A stretch of 64,000 nucleotides of DNA from the NCBI GenBank assembly GCA_017163975.1, contig JAFFSR010000019.1, forward strand, positions 672,001-736,000, written 5' to 3'. Positions within the stretch are counted from its first letter, which is position 1, and each line of letters opens with the position of its first letter. Source of the DNA: Anastatus disparis (Eukaryota > Arthropoda > Insecta > Hymenoptera > Eupelmidae). This document shows positions 43,807 through 55,200 of the stretch, piece after piece. The notes under the pieces are model-generated. The model was given only the letters and a program-made list of their open reading frames with translations, did not search any database and had not been told where the DNA came from. The translations under genes were made by a program, and so were the position numbers.

Positions 43807-46090
43807 GATTCTAAAAAAAGAAGATACGGCTACGGCTTAAAAATCGTGCATAAATATAATAAAAATCATTGGAATCGATTGCAATTTAATTTCGGATTCT
43901 ATAGATATTTTCATAATTAGCGTAACCCTTATAATTATAGAGAAGATAATTTTTTTTATATTGATTTACTATTACCCCCACCAGCTGCACCGTATAAATC
44001 AAATAATTATGAATTTCAATAAAAATTTTATGTATACAATTGTGGAATCGTTTACAGATTTACCAATATGCATTAAAATAATTGTGGAAAATATTAATTT
44101 TGAGAAAAATTGAATAATACATCTTAGGATCCTAGAAAAAGAATTTACGACTAATGATTACAAATCTTGCATAAAAATAATGAAAATCGTTGGTATTAAT
44201 TGCAATTTAATTGCGAATTATATAGACATTTTAATAATTAGTCTATATTATCCCTCACCAGAAATAATAATAATATGGAATTGATTTAACTTCATTGAAT
44301 AATATAATACTACTGAAAATAAATAAGGTTAAAGAATGAAAAAAAAAGAATTTAGAAAAAATAATACACTCAAACGAAACAGATTATTGAATAATTAAAT
44401 GAAATGTAATTAAATACTTGAAAAAAATTATTTCACGTTAAGAAAAAAAATTGGAAAGTTTAAAAATGTGTGTGTTTGTTCTACAAGAAGCCACATTAAA
44501 AATGTTCTTTTAAAAACAGTTCGCTAAAGTTTAAAAAATTCTAACATGAATTCTTTTAACCCTTTCAGTCACGAATTATTTTCGCAAAAAGACGTATTTT
44601 CTATCATTCATTAATTTTTTAGATTTATTTACAATCATATATTCAAAATATATAATATGATACTTATAAAATGAACACTCATTTATATGAAAATGCAAAA
44701 AGAATAAAGATTAAACTGAAAGTGCGAATTAAACAATAAAAAAAAAATGAGAAAGGGTGCCACTATAGTGGCTCCTGTGACTGAAAGAATTAAATCATTC
44801 AAATTTTATCGTCATTTTGTCATTGTTCTGTTTCTGACCGGTAGATGGAGTCTCATGAGGGTGAATAACTTCTGCTATTTGTTTTTAATGTGACATCTTT
44901 ATTTATATCGTTAAATTGAATTTTCATATGAGTTTGCTTGTTATGCTAGGGATAAATTTCAGAAAGAAAAAGGAATAGAAGAGCCCAAAGACATATTTTA
45001 AAAGAAAATTTTTAATGTGAACGAACAAACACATTTTTAAGCTTTCCAATACTTTTTCTTACCGTATAATAATTCTTTTTCAAATATTTAATTACATTTC
45101 ATTTAATTATTCATTAATCTGTTTCATTTTAGTGTATTATTTTTTCTAATATTCTTTTTTTTCATTCTTTAACCTTATTTATTTTTAATAGTGTTATTAA
45201 TCATTCAATGAAGTTAAATTAATTCCATATTATTATTATTTCTGGTAAGGTTTACACATTACTATAGACTAATTATCAAAATGTATAGACTAATTATCAA
45301 AATGTCTATATAATTCGCAATTAAGAAGGGGCCAAGCTATCTGTCTTTGTCTAGTAGCGTTTTTCATCATTTATGTAAACACTATCCGGTATAACAAGAA
45401 AAAAATAGCAGCCCCCGCTAGATATTAGTATGATAAGTAAATTTTGTAATAACAAACAAATTTTTTTACTGCGTAGTTTTTGAATAATTAGAGACCTACC
45501 AAAAAAAGATAGGTTATATTCTAGATGGCTAGTAGGTCTCCAATTAGTCAAAAACTATGCGGTAAAAAATTTGATTGCTATTACAAAATTTACTGATTAT
45601 ACTAATATCTAGCGGGGGCTGCTATTTTATTCTTGTTATAAAGGATAGTTTATATATAAATAATGAAAAACGCTATTAGACAGAGACAGATAGTTCGGCC
45701 CCTTCTTAAATTGCAATCGCTTCCAACGATTTTCATTATTTTTATGCACGATTTGTAAGCATTAGTCGTAAATTCTTTTTCTACGATCTCAAGATGTATT
45801 ATTAAATGTCTCTAAATTAATGTTTTTCACAATTATTTTAATGCCTATTGCAAAATCTGTAAACGATTCCACAATTGTTTAAATGTGATTTTTATTAAAA
45901 TTTATAATTATTTAATTTATACGGTGCAGCTGGTGGGGGTAATAGTAAATCAATAAAGGTTGCATTATTTGATTTTTCTTGAGAACCATTCTTTCCACAA
46001 TTATTTTAATACATATTGCAAAACCTGCAAACGATTCCGCATTTATTCTAATAAATATTTTTTATGAAATTTGTAATCACTTGTCCAGTT
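43807..46090. mobile_element. ~2-kb foldback with internal direct repeats
   Basis: TTTACTATTACCCCCACCAG at about 43966 is mirrored near 45935, and pairing continues to a centre near 44700 (TTTCAGTCACGA against GTGACTGAAAG). In the left arm, about 43845-43925 is repeated directly at about 44165-44245. On the right, about 45975-46080 repeats part of 45825-45915. A TTAA MITE occupies 45325-45705. The BEL LTR adjoins the left end. No coding capacity. Confidence 0.75.
45325..45705. mobile_element. 381-bp TTAA MITE (GAAGGGGCC family)
   Basis: TTAA flanks both ends (45321-45324, 45706-45709). The termini GAAGGGGCC and GGCCCCTTC are inverted, with CTATCTGTCT(T/C)TGTCTA just inside. The opposite arm of the host foldback has a single uninterrupted TTAA at the equivalent place (near 44213). 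No coding capacity. Confidence 0.9.
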
Positions 46091-46700
46091 TCCCAAGCTC
46101 GCTAATCACTCCCTATCCTCCTCCATGCCCCTCTAAGCCGCTCTCCCCCCTCCCACCCTTCTGTATCCCCTCTGTAAACGAGCTAAAATTCGTGTTTTTT
46201 AACGTTATTTTTCAAGTCATCAGTGACTCCAGGTGACTCCGTGCCGCTTCATTGGACTCCGTGCCACTCCATGGGACTCCGACCTCCTCTGTATCCCCTC
46301 CGTGAGAATTTTGAATGCTCATTCAAATTTTGATCTTCATACTCCTCCGTATAATACTTCGTAGAATAACATTATAATTCCGTTATTTTTTGGTAAATTT
46401 TGCTCCTCCCTGACCCCTTCATTAATACATTCTACGATATTTCTATCCAGCTAACGACCGCTCCATGCACCCTTCCGTTTGCCCTTACTTCTATGACTCT
46501 GTCTACCCTTCATATTCCCCTTCGCAAAAATCTCCACAAAATCATTAAAATTTTGTAAAATGTTTGCTCCTTGTACCCCTCCGTATATACCTCCGTATAC
46601 CCCTCCGTATACACCTCCGTATAACGCTCCGTAAACCCCTCCTTCTTCACTCCGTATACCCTTCCGTATAACGCTTCAAATAACTCTAAACAAAAACATT
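46085..46700. repeat. C/T-rich minisatellites, CTCCGTATACCC-type
   Basis: Words CTCCGTATAC, CTCCGTATAA and CCTTCCGTATAAC recur at 10-14-bp spacing from about 46580 to 46675. Related CCACTCCATGGGACTCC and GACTCCGTGCC occur at 46220-46290. An 85-codon frame at 45979-46236 crosses the edge and is not a gene. Confidence 0.75.
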
Positions 46701-46984
46701 ATAATTTTATACCATACCTCTCCACATCCATCATTATAAAAAAAATGTTCTATTTCGTATAATAGTAAGACATGTTACAATTAGAGTTAATAGAAAAATG
46801 TTTGATTATTATGATTATTCTATTATACATATTCAAGCAAAAATTTAAAAGAAATTAATATTGTGAAAATTGTTATACAATAAATTAACAAAATAAAAAA
46901 AATAGATAACTTTTAAAAATTTGCGTTCCAAAACACGAGTGTTCCCAATGGTGGAGAATAGTTTGCAGGTTAAGTTTATGGTAT
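46701..46984. other. Spacer, no gene
   Basis: AT-rich with no identifiable 5' LTR of the following Copia element. Confidence 0.4.
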
Positions 46985-47640
46985 AAGGAGAAAGGGATAT
47001 AAGCTCTCATGGTTATATAAGTAGTTATAATGATTTTAAAGAGTATAAAGAGCAAGCAGCAAGAGAATTAACTGCAGCAGATAATCAAGATGCTTGGAAA
47101 AAGGCAGATTTAAAGGCAAAAAATATAATGATAAGCTCGATATCAGATAAACAATAAGAGTACATTAGAGAATGCAAAACAATATTTAAAATGTTAAAAA
47201 AACTAGACAGCATGTACTCGTAGAAGTAAATTAAAAGATGTAAAATTAAAGAATTATGATCAAGTTGAAGACTTTTTTGTAGATTGTGAACAAGCCTGTA
47301 ATAAGTTTAAGGCAGCTGGTGGAACTTTAAATGAACAAGAAAAGATAAGATATATAATAAAAGCACTGATACACAGTTACAGCTTTATTGATGACTTTAT
47401 AGATGTCATACCAGTAGAGCAAAGGACAGTAGAATATGTAAAGTCTAAAATTCAAGAGAAAAATATGACAAGACCTGAAAGTGAAAGTAAAAGAAATTTT
47501 AGCACTTCCAGCATAAACACAAAAGTACAATGTTTTAATTGTGGGAAAGAAGGCCAGAACAAGAAAGATTATTGGAGAGCGCCACAATTCAATCAAGGCA
47601 GAGGAATCCACTACAACAAAGGTCATGGTCAGTGAAGATT
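46985..47640 (+). pseudogene. gag: Copia gag (UBN2-type) remnant
   Basis: The readable segments include DAWKKADLKAKNIMISSISD, DVKLKNYDQVEDFFVD and EQEKIRYIIKAL. They end in a zinc knuckle CFNCGKEGQNKKDYW in which the His and last Cys are lost. A stop follows SISDKQ near 47156, and a deletion removes residues after LDSMYS near 47221. The intact version of the same protein is at 50023-50817. Confidence 0.85.
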
Positions 47641-49828
47641 TCAACGAGGATTTCTACGATTAAATTCAAGAGGGCATTCACAAAGAGGTTTTGGACAGAA
47701 CAGAACAAGTCAGCAAAGAGAAAAATCTTCTAGTCAACGTAACGATAACCGTAATGCAGAAACATGGGTAACAATGGTAAACCATAATAAGGTAAAAGAA
47801 ATAGAAAATTCTGACTGCAAAAATAAAAACGAAATAAACTGGCTTTTAGATAGTGGTTGTACTGACCATCTATTGTAAACGACGATAATTATTTTGAAAA
47901 ATATATTGAGTTAAAAGAAGCAATTAATATAAAATTGCCAGATGGAAAAATTTTAAAAGCTACTAAAATAGGTAACATTATAACGTATTTCAAAACTTAT
48001 TATAATGAAAAAAAAGTTGATCTAAAGAATGTTTATTATGTAAAAGAATTGAGTAGGAATTTGTTAAGTTTTTCTAAAACAACACAATAGTATCTGGACA
48101 GCAAACAGCAAAAATTTATATTAAAAAATAGAAAATTAGTAGCTGTAGCCGAGAAAAAAAAATTTATATTTAATAAAAAGTTTTATAGATAAATATAATA
48201 AAAATGTTTGCGCAAATGTGGCAAAATTAACAGATAAAGAAAAATGGCACAGAGCATTAGGCAATGTAAATTTTCAATATTTGAATAAATTAGTTAATGA
48301 AAAATTATTGAATGGTTTACCAGATAAATTAGAAAATAATAATATGAAATGTGCAAACTGTATTCAAAGTAAAATGGCTAATGAATCATTTGGAAATAAG
48401 AAAACTAGATCAACTGAGATTTTAAAATTATTTCATAAAGATTCAAATGGTCCACATAGCACGTCTGGTTATAGTAGAGAAAGATATAATTTAACATTTA
48501 TGGATGATTATAGTAAATGTAGTGGAGTTTATTGTATTAAAAGTAAAGCTGAAACAGCACGATGTTTCATAGAATATGTTAATTTAGCAGAGAATCAATT
48601 TGATAAAAAAGTAAAAAAGTTACAATGCGATAATGACAGAGTATTTAAATCAAGAAATTTATAAATTCATTAAATATAAAGGCATCGAATGATTATCTTG
48701 TCCACCCTACGTCCATGAATTAAATGGAGCAGCTGAAAAATTTAATAGATCAGTCATGGATATAGACAGATGTTAAGTAACAGAAGACAAGATACCTATA
48801 AGGTATTGGCCAGAAGTAATTAAAACAGTTTCTTATTTGAAAAACCGTACAATAGCCAACACACATGAAAATAAAACTCCATTTGAAATACTTTTTAAAT
48901 CAAAACCTGATGTAAAAGATTAAAAATATATGGAAGTAAAGTTTTTGTAAGGGTGCCAAAAGTACTTAGAAAAAGTGAATGGAACGATGAAGCCAAATTA
49001 GGTATACTAGTAGGTTGTACACATAATGTTCATAGAGTTTTGATTAATAATAAAGTCATAAATGACAGACATGTAAGATTAATTGAAGGAAATACAGAAT
49101 TAATTCGTACTGAACAAAATGATGAAAATTACATTGAATTAAATTTAAAAAATGAAATAAATGATAATGAAAATTATGATAGTGAAAATTTAAAATCTAA
49201 TAATAAAAAAAATAATGATTCTGGCAAAGTAAATGAAAGATTTGAAAAACGAAAAGAGAATTTAGAAGTTGAAAGAACTTCGACGAGAAAGAAAAGTTCC
49301 ATGGAAAGATATGGTAACCCAATAACGCATTATATTTATGTAAATTATGCAAACGCTAATGTACCGAATACATTCGATGAAGCGATAAACTCCACAAAAA
49401 ATAAAAAATGACAAAAAGCTATGGATTCTGAAATTAATAGTATAAATAAAAATAAAATATGAACTATTGTAGATAAACCAAAAGATAAGAAAATGATGTT
49501 AAATGGATATTTAAAAAAAAGGGGATAATTCATATAAATCTAGATTAGTAGTAAAAGCCTTTCAGCAAAAGGAATATTTAGAAAATGTATACTCTCCAGA
49601 AAGAAAAATGCCAACTTTAAAAATTTTGTTAAGCTATTGTTGTGTAAATAATTTAGATATAGAACAAATAGACATCGAGACAGCATTTCTCAATGGTATG
49701 GTGAAATCAGAAGTTTATATTCATGAACCAAAGGGTTATAAAACTGGAGAAAACAAAGTATGTAAACTCCAAAAAGCACTCTATAGTCTTACAGTAAGTC
49801 CACGAGCATGGTATGAAGCATTTAATAG
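47641..49828 (+). pseudogene. pol: Copia protease, integrase and RT N-terminal part, many lesions
   Basis: The protease motif WLLDSGCTDHLL is near 47840-47875 (Cys where Ala is usual). A frame-shifted region follows, then the pre-integrase zinc region (KEKWHRALGNVNFQYLNKL near 48238, CANCIQSKM near 48353). The integrase core (LTFMDDYSKCSGVYCIKSKA near 48492; NGAAEKFNRSV near 48724) comes next. RT begins after 49412, with QIDIETAFLNGMVKSEVY near 49665. Numerous stops and frameshifts. The frame is cut at 49828, after WYEAFN, by the inserted element. Confidence 0.85.
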
Positions 49829-50022
49829 TGTTGGGAATAGAGGTTTTGTGTTCCAGGATCGGAAAGGAAAACACTTTTTTTTATAATATTAAACTGGTTG
49901 ATATATATTCTAATTATCTTTAAGTACAGTAATTATTAATCTAGTACGTTACAAATGGCTGAGCTTTACTTTACATGTGCTGTTGTAAAGAGCTTGTCTT
50001 TATCGCTACATGGCGCTTGCTA

Positions 50023-50817
50023 GACTCTGTTGTAATAAGCTCCTCTACTTTGACTGGTATGCGTTCCTCTACCTTGGCTGAATTGTGGTGCTCTCCAACA
50101 ATCTTTCTTGTTGTGGCCTTCTTTCCCACAATTAAAACATTGTCCTTTTGTTTTTATGCTGAAAGTGCTGACATTTCTTTTACTTTCACTTTCAGATCTT
50201 GTCATATTTTTCTCTTGAATTTTGGACTTTACATATTCTACTGTCCTTTGCTCTTCTGGTATGACATCTATGAAGTCACCAATAAAACTGTAACTGGGTG
50301 GCAGTGCTTTTATTATATATCTTATCTTTTCTTGCTCGTACAAAGTTCCACCAGCTGCTTTAAACTTATTACAGGCTTGTTCAAAATCTACAAAAAAATC
50401 TTCAACTTTGTCATAATTCTTCAGTTTTGCATCTTCTAATTTACTTCTACATATTATCTGTAGAGCTGTAGATTTTGTTGAGTACATGCTGTCTAGCTTT
50501 CTCATCATTTCATATGTTGTTTTACATTCTTTAATGTACTCTAACTGCTTATCTGATATTGAGCTTATCAGTATATTTTTAGCTTTTAAATCTGCTTTCT
50601 TCCAAACATCTTGACTATCTGCTTCAGTTAATACTCTTATTGCTTGCTCTTTACATTCTTTATATTCTAAAATGTTCAGTAATCTGAATTCCCAGCTTGA
50701 ATAATTGCATCCATCAAAAATGGGAATATAAACATCATCAATTTTTACTTGCTTAGCCATTTCTCTCTCTTTTTCTAATTTTATATTTTTATCAATTTCT
50801 TTCACTGCACTTAACAC
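50023..50817 (-). CDS. gag: Copia gag, intact ORF of a gag-only element
   Basis: This 265-residue protein has the UBN2-type Copia gag fold, with FDGCNYSSWEFRLLNILEY near the start and a C-terminal zinc knuckle CFNCGKEGHNKKDC with all metal ligands. It would form the capsid and bind RNA. The coding frame ends ..GAYYNRV and its stop codon TAG (50020-50022) is supplied by LTR sequence at the deletion joint. There are no internal stops, unlike the host Copia copy. The methionine at 50817 or the one 19 residues on (MAKQVKIDDVYIPIFDG) could be the start; the second fits Copia gag better. Confidence 0.85.
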
Positions 50818-50823
50818 TTTTTT

Positions 50824-51525
50824 CAGTCCTTTGAGGAAAATTTTTCTTAAACGATTTCTTCTTTAATGAGCACTATATTTTCAGCTTTTGTCTGTTTCAT
50901 TAAACTTTCTTTTAATTATCTTATTTAATTCACTTATTAATTTCCTTAGTGAATTCACGTTTTTAATCTTTTTATTTTGTCACTTCTTTTAATTTTCTCG
51001 TACAGTCTATTTTTTCAAAATTATTATTCACTATCTTCTTCTTATTATTTATTATTTTTTTTTTTTTTACCTTTTATTCACTTGTTTTCTTTTTCTGTCC
51101 TTTTATCTTTCAAACACGTGCTCTGTTTTAACCTCAAAATGATTTTCTTCTAACCTGACTTTTTGCGACCACGTGGCTTTAATTTTTAATCCGTTAGCAT
51201 CGAACGTATTTTCTGCTTAATTTTCTTCTTTTTTCTTTTTGCTGATTAACAATAATTTTTCCTTTTCACTTTTCTATATATTTTTCACTTTACTTTTGCC
51301 TTTTAGTTATCTTTTTGACTTAAATAGTCTATCACGTTTTTGCTTCAATAACCACGTTTCTTCTATTTTATCAACAACGTTTTCTTGTTTTTTTTGAACC
51401 ACGTTCTTTTATTTTATTTTTATCTTGACCACGTTTTCTTATTTTTTCTTTTAAACCACGTTATCTTATTATTTCTTTTTAACCACGTTTTTTATTTGCA
51501 TACCTTCAACCACGGCATGCTGCCA
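50824..51525 (-). other. Leader of the gag-only element with ACCACGTT repeats
   Basis: The plus strand shows repeated AACCACGTT(T) at about 51347, 51408, 51429, 51454 and 51480, that is AACGTGGTT repeats on the sense strand. The sequence next to the LTR, TGGCAGCATGCCGTGG on the minus strand (51525-51510), is the candidate primer-binding region. Confidence 0.6.
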
Positions 51526-51865
51526 TGTTGGGAATAGAGGTTTTGAGTTCCGGGATCGGAAAGGAAAACACTTTTTTTTATAATATTAAACTGGTTGATA
51601 TATATTCTAATTATCTTTAAGTACAGTAATTATTAATCTAGTACGTTACAAATGGCTGAGCTTTACTTCACATGTGCTATTGTAAAGAGCTTGTCTTTAT
51701 CGCTACATGGCGCTCGCTAGACTCTGTTCAACAGACTGCTTGAGCTCGACTAGAGCCTCTTTTTCTCAGCTGATTTGCTGATTCATATGTATGGTCGAGT
51801 ACGCATTTACCGACGGTAGGTGATACGCTTACAAATATAAGACGCAACATTTACATATTACAACA
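51526..51865 (-). repeat. 5' LTR of gag-only Copia element (340 bp)
   Basis: On the minus strand it runs from TGTTGTAATATG at 51865 to TATTCCCAACA at 51526. It matches the 3' LTR at 53542-53879 (inverted) and the truncated LTR at 49829-50032. Confidence 0.9.
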
Positions 51866-51945
51866 AATAGCTATGTTGAAAAATTAAATTTTGTTTGAAG
51901 CAATCATAACTATTGTTTATATGTAAATAACACAAGCAATGATCC

Positions 51946-51948
<3 letters not shown>

Positions 51949-51986
<38 letters not shown>
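51949..51986. repeat. (TA)n microsatellite inside Copia RT
   Basis: TA run between NNTSNDPR and the VEDI active-site region of the decayed RT. Confidence 0.9.
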
Positions 51987-51990
<4 letters not shown>

Positions 51991-52847
51991 GTATTTGTTG
52001 AAGATATTTTAATTTGCTGTAAAGATAAAAATATGATAAATGAAACAAAAACTAAATTAATGCAAAGATTTGTAATAAAAGATTTAGGTAAAATTACAGG
52101 ATATATTGGAATTGATAATAATCATGATAAAGAAAAAGGAGTAATGACTTAAAGTCAACAAAAATATATTGAATCATTGGCTGTGAAATATGGTTCAGAA
52201 AATGCTAAACTTTATGAAACTCCAATAGAAACAAGTTTAAAATTTGACTAAGCAACTGAAATAGAAGGAAGAATAAGTTATAGAAATCTAATAGGCGAAC
52301 TTTTATACATTAGTACATGGACAAGACCTGACATACCATACAGTGTAAATTATTTGAGTAAGTACCAAAGTTGTTACAATGAAACACATTTTAAATATAC
52401 TGTAAGAGTACTAAAATATTTATATGAAACTAAAGATTTAAAACTAACTTATTTCAATAATGTAAAGTAAGAAAAATTAGATTGTATGGTCGAATCAGAT
52501 TAAGCAGGTGATCATAATAATATGAAATCTACATCAGGATTCGTCATTAGAGTATTTGGTAATGTAGTTTATTGGAACACTCATAAACAAAAAACTGTAA
52601 CAAAAAATTCAACTTTCGCCGAATACATTGCTATGTCTGAAGCAGTGACAGAAATTCTATTCATAAAAGATTTATTAAATGATGCGTTTAAATTAAAAAT
52701 TGACAGACCAATTGAAATTTATGAAGGTAATTCTGGTACGATAGCTATAGGTAAATTTGGTAATCTAACAAAAAATTATAAGCACGTTGAAGTGCAATAT
52801 CATTATATTAATGAAAATTATGAAAATGGAGTAGTAGATATTGTTAA

Positions 52848-53236
52848 GAGGCGGCCGTATAGTTCTGTCCTTGTCTAACCTAAATTTTCGTTATAATTAG
52901 TAAACTAAATATTTTTATACAAAGGTAAGGGCAGAGCCCAATAGATTTAAGGATAAACAAACGATTCTATTCTATGAAAAAATATAAAATTTTCATTAGT
53001 TTTCGAGTGAAGTCTGAAACGGAAAAAGAGTTGAACACTTCAATCAAATTTAACTCTTTTTCCGTTTCAGACTTCACTCGAAAACTAATGAAAATTTTAT
53101 ATTTTTTCATAGAATAGAATCGTCTGCTCATCCTTAAATCTATTGGGCTCTGCCCTTACTTTTGTATAAAAATATTTAATTTAGTCATAATATCGAAAAT
53201 TTAGATTAGACAAGGACAGAACTATACGGCCTCCTC
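52848..53236. mobile_element. 389-bp TTAA MITE (GAGGCGGCCG family)
   Basis: TTAA flanks both ends (52844-52847, 53237-53240). The termini GAGGCGGCCGTATAGTTCTG and the mirrored CAGAACTATACGGCCTCCTC are inverted, followed by TCCTTGTCTAA. The whole element is a palindrome centred near 53040. Removing it and one TTAA restores the Copia frame exactly (VVDIVK then IETDKNIADIL). Confidence 0.92.
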
Positions 53237-53541
53237 TTAAAATTGAAACTGATAAAAATATAGCAGATATATTAACTAAAGGTCTGTGTAAAGAAAAATT
53301 TGTCAAAAACTGAAAAGTATTTAATTTAATTTAAATCAAGTGATTATCCCAGTACATAACTACTTTTAGATTGGTACCACACAATACATAGTTACATAAG
53401 TTTACGTGTATATGTATTGGGACATGGTACCATTCTTAAGGTAGCCATGTACTGGGACATTTACCATAATTAAAAAAGCGTGTAAAAGCTAAATTGAATA
53501 CAAAAAATAAAAGAAATTAAAGCCGCAAATTTAAGGAGGCA

Positions 53542-53879
53542 TGTTTTAATATGTAAATTTTGCGTCTTTTATTCGTATGCGTATCGCCATCCATCGGTAA
53601 ATGCGTACTCGACCATACATACTATATAGCAAATCAGCTGAGAAAGAGAGGCTCTAGTTGAGAACAGACAGTCTGTTGAACAGAGTCTAGCAAGCGCCAT
53701 GTAACGATAAAGACAAGCTCTTTATAATCGTATATGTAAAGTAAAGCTAAGCCATTTATAACAAACTAGATTAATAATTACTGTACTTAACATAATTTAT
53801 AATACATATCAACCAATTTAGTATTAACAAAAAAGCGTTTTTATTCCGATCCTGGAACATAAGACCTTTATTCCCAACA
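53542..53879 (+). repeat. 3' LTR of second Copia element (338 bp)
   Basis: It opens TGTTTTAATATG directly after the purine-rich AAGGAGGCA and closes TTCCCAACA. It is homologous to the LTRs of the gag-only element in opposite orientation. Confidence 0.88.
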
Positions 53880-54039
53880 AGTACTCTTACTAAACAAATA
53901 ATTTATCCCAAAGGAAACAATTTTGAATGCCGCTTGATCTCTAATCTACACAATGTTAATTTTTCGGGGACGTCCCAAAAAACAACGAAAATTCCAGAAA
54001 CAACTGATACGTTCTAAATTTTGTCCCATAAGGATGCGT

Positions 54040-55200
54040 TATGAAAATTCATCACTATTGATGGTATATGCATGCATGCAAATGTATACAAATTATCGAA
54101 GTACGCGACAGCGTTTTAATGTAGATTGCTTAAGACTTCTGAACGTATATAAACATATATACAACACATAAAAAGTGCACTTTTTGGTAAAATACATATA
54201 TCTTACAAGGAGAGGTCCCCATCTCCGGGAAACGGATTCGGCTGAAACTGCAGAACATGATTTTTCAATGAAAAAAAAATGAACCCGTGCTTTTTCTTTT
54301 CGTCAAATAAGCCCCTAGACAAGGATATAGACATTTTTTCGAAAATATAGTAAAAAGGAGCCTTTATAAGAACTTGAATATCCAAACAACTAAGACTTTC
54401 GCAAAAAATACATGATGAATGAAATATAATGCAAATTAAATGCTTAAATTCAAGCTCTGTTGCATTAAAAAAGCTTCAGTGATTCAAAAGTTATGCTTTA
54501 TTGAAAATGACTACATATTTATTAATTTTTTAAGCATATAAAAAATCATCAATTTTTTACGCTTTTTCATTAGCATATTTTAATCACCTGTAACTTTTGA
54601 ACCACTTAAGCTTTTTTAATGTAACAAAGTTTAAATCAAAGCATTTGATTTCACTTTATTTCATCTTTTATGTATTTTTTTGTAAGAGTCTTAGTTGTTT
54701 AGATATTTAAGTTCTTATAAAGACTCCTATTTACTATATTTTCGAAAAGAATGTCTATATTTTTGTCTAGGAGGCCTATTCGACGAAAAGAAAAAACACG
54801 GGTTATTTTTTCCATCAAAAAATCATATCCTGCAGTTTCAGCCGAATCCGTTTCTCGAAGGTGGGGACCTCTCTTTGTTAGTTATTTTTAGTCTTTTTTG
54901 AAATTTCTTGGACTGAATTGAAGAGGGCTTGAAGCAAAATTAAACAAAAATTGGTTTACCGAAAATCATTGAAAATTAGTAAAACGATAGCCCTTTAAAG
55001 TTATTGTAAGCATTATCAGTTGGAACATTTAGTTTTTGTATGCAACTTTCAAATGTGCATATCTTATACAATTTTGATATTTCAGCAAAAATAAAGAAAT
55101 ACGTGTCTCCTTATTTTCCAAGTAGAATAACATACTCCATCGGTGTAGTGATTGGTGACTCGAGTGTATACAGGCTGTTTGATTTGAAATGAAATCAACC
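54040..55200. mobile_element. Partial copy of the DDE transposon (terminal inverted repeat)
   Basis: The sequence matches, as reverse complement, the left end of the 14200-17940 element. It runs from CATCACTATTGATG near 54045 and TGCTTAAGACTTCTGAACG near 54128 to the terminus ending AAATCAACC at 55200 (AAATGGAATCAGCC in the complete copy). Part of the repeat is deleted and a foldback is inserted at 54206-54890. No transposase remains. Confidence 0.8.
54217..54876. mobile_element. Foldback with CAAGGAGAGGTCC ends and TTA flanks
   Basis: CAAGGAGAGGTCCCC at about 54207 is mirrored by GGACCTCTCTTTG at about 54885. GGATTCGGCTGAAACTGCA and its mirror follow. TTA occurs on both sides, compatible with the 3-bp duplication of PIF/Harbinger-type elements. 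The arms are ~330 bp. It sits inside the partial DDE transposon copy. Short open frames in both arms are mirror images and not genes. Confidence 0.7.

Larger units (their letters stand above)
49829..51865 (-). mobile_element. Gag-only Copia derivative, 5-bp duplication AATAG
   Basis: On the minus strand the order is complete 5' LTR (51865-51526), leader, gag (50817-50023), then directly the last ~204 bp of an LTR (50032-49829). AATAG is duplicated at 49824-49828 and 51866-51870. Protease, integrase, RT, RNase H and the first 40% of the 3' LTR are absent. The sequence belongs to the same family as its Copia host. It would need enzymes from a full-length relative to move. Confidence 0.88.
51871..53340 (+). 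pseudogene. pol: Copia RT C-terminal part and RNase H, resumed after insertion
   Basis: The frame resumes with SYVEKLNFV and NHNYCLYVNNTSND, is interrupted by a (TA)n run at 51949-51986, then has LVFVEDILICC (active site VED instead of VDD). RNase H follows with GELLYISTWTRPDIPYSVNY and STSGFVIRVFGNVVYW near 52540, then FAEYIAMSEAV. The MITE at 52848-53236 splits the end; the frame continues across it to IADILTKGL. Stops occur near 52150, 52250, 52468 and 52502. Confidence 0.85.
46985..53879 (+). mobile_element. Second Copia element, decayed, 5' LTR missing
   Basis: Gag, protease, integrase, RT and RNase H remnants lie in order on the plus strand and end in a 3' LTR at 53542-53879. It is interrupted by a related gag-only element (49829-51865) and a TTAA MITE (52848-53236). 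It is distinct from the Copia copy at 3-5.5 kb in protein and LTR sequence. Confidence 0.85.

Noticed and set aside
49975..50439. 154-codon plus-strand frame
   Set aside because: Antisense to the well-supported Copia gag.
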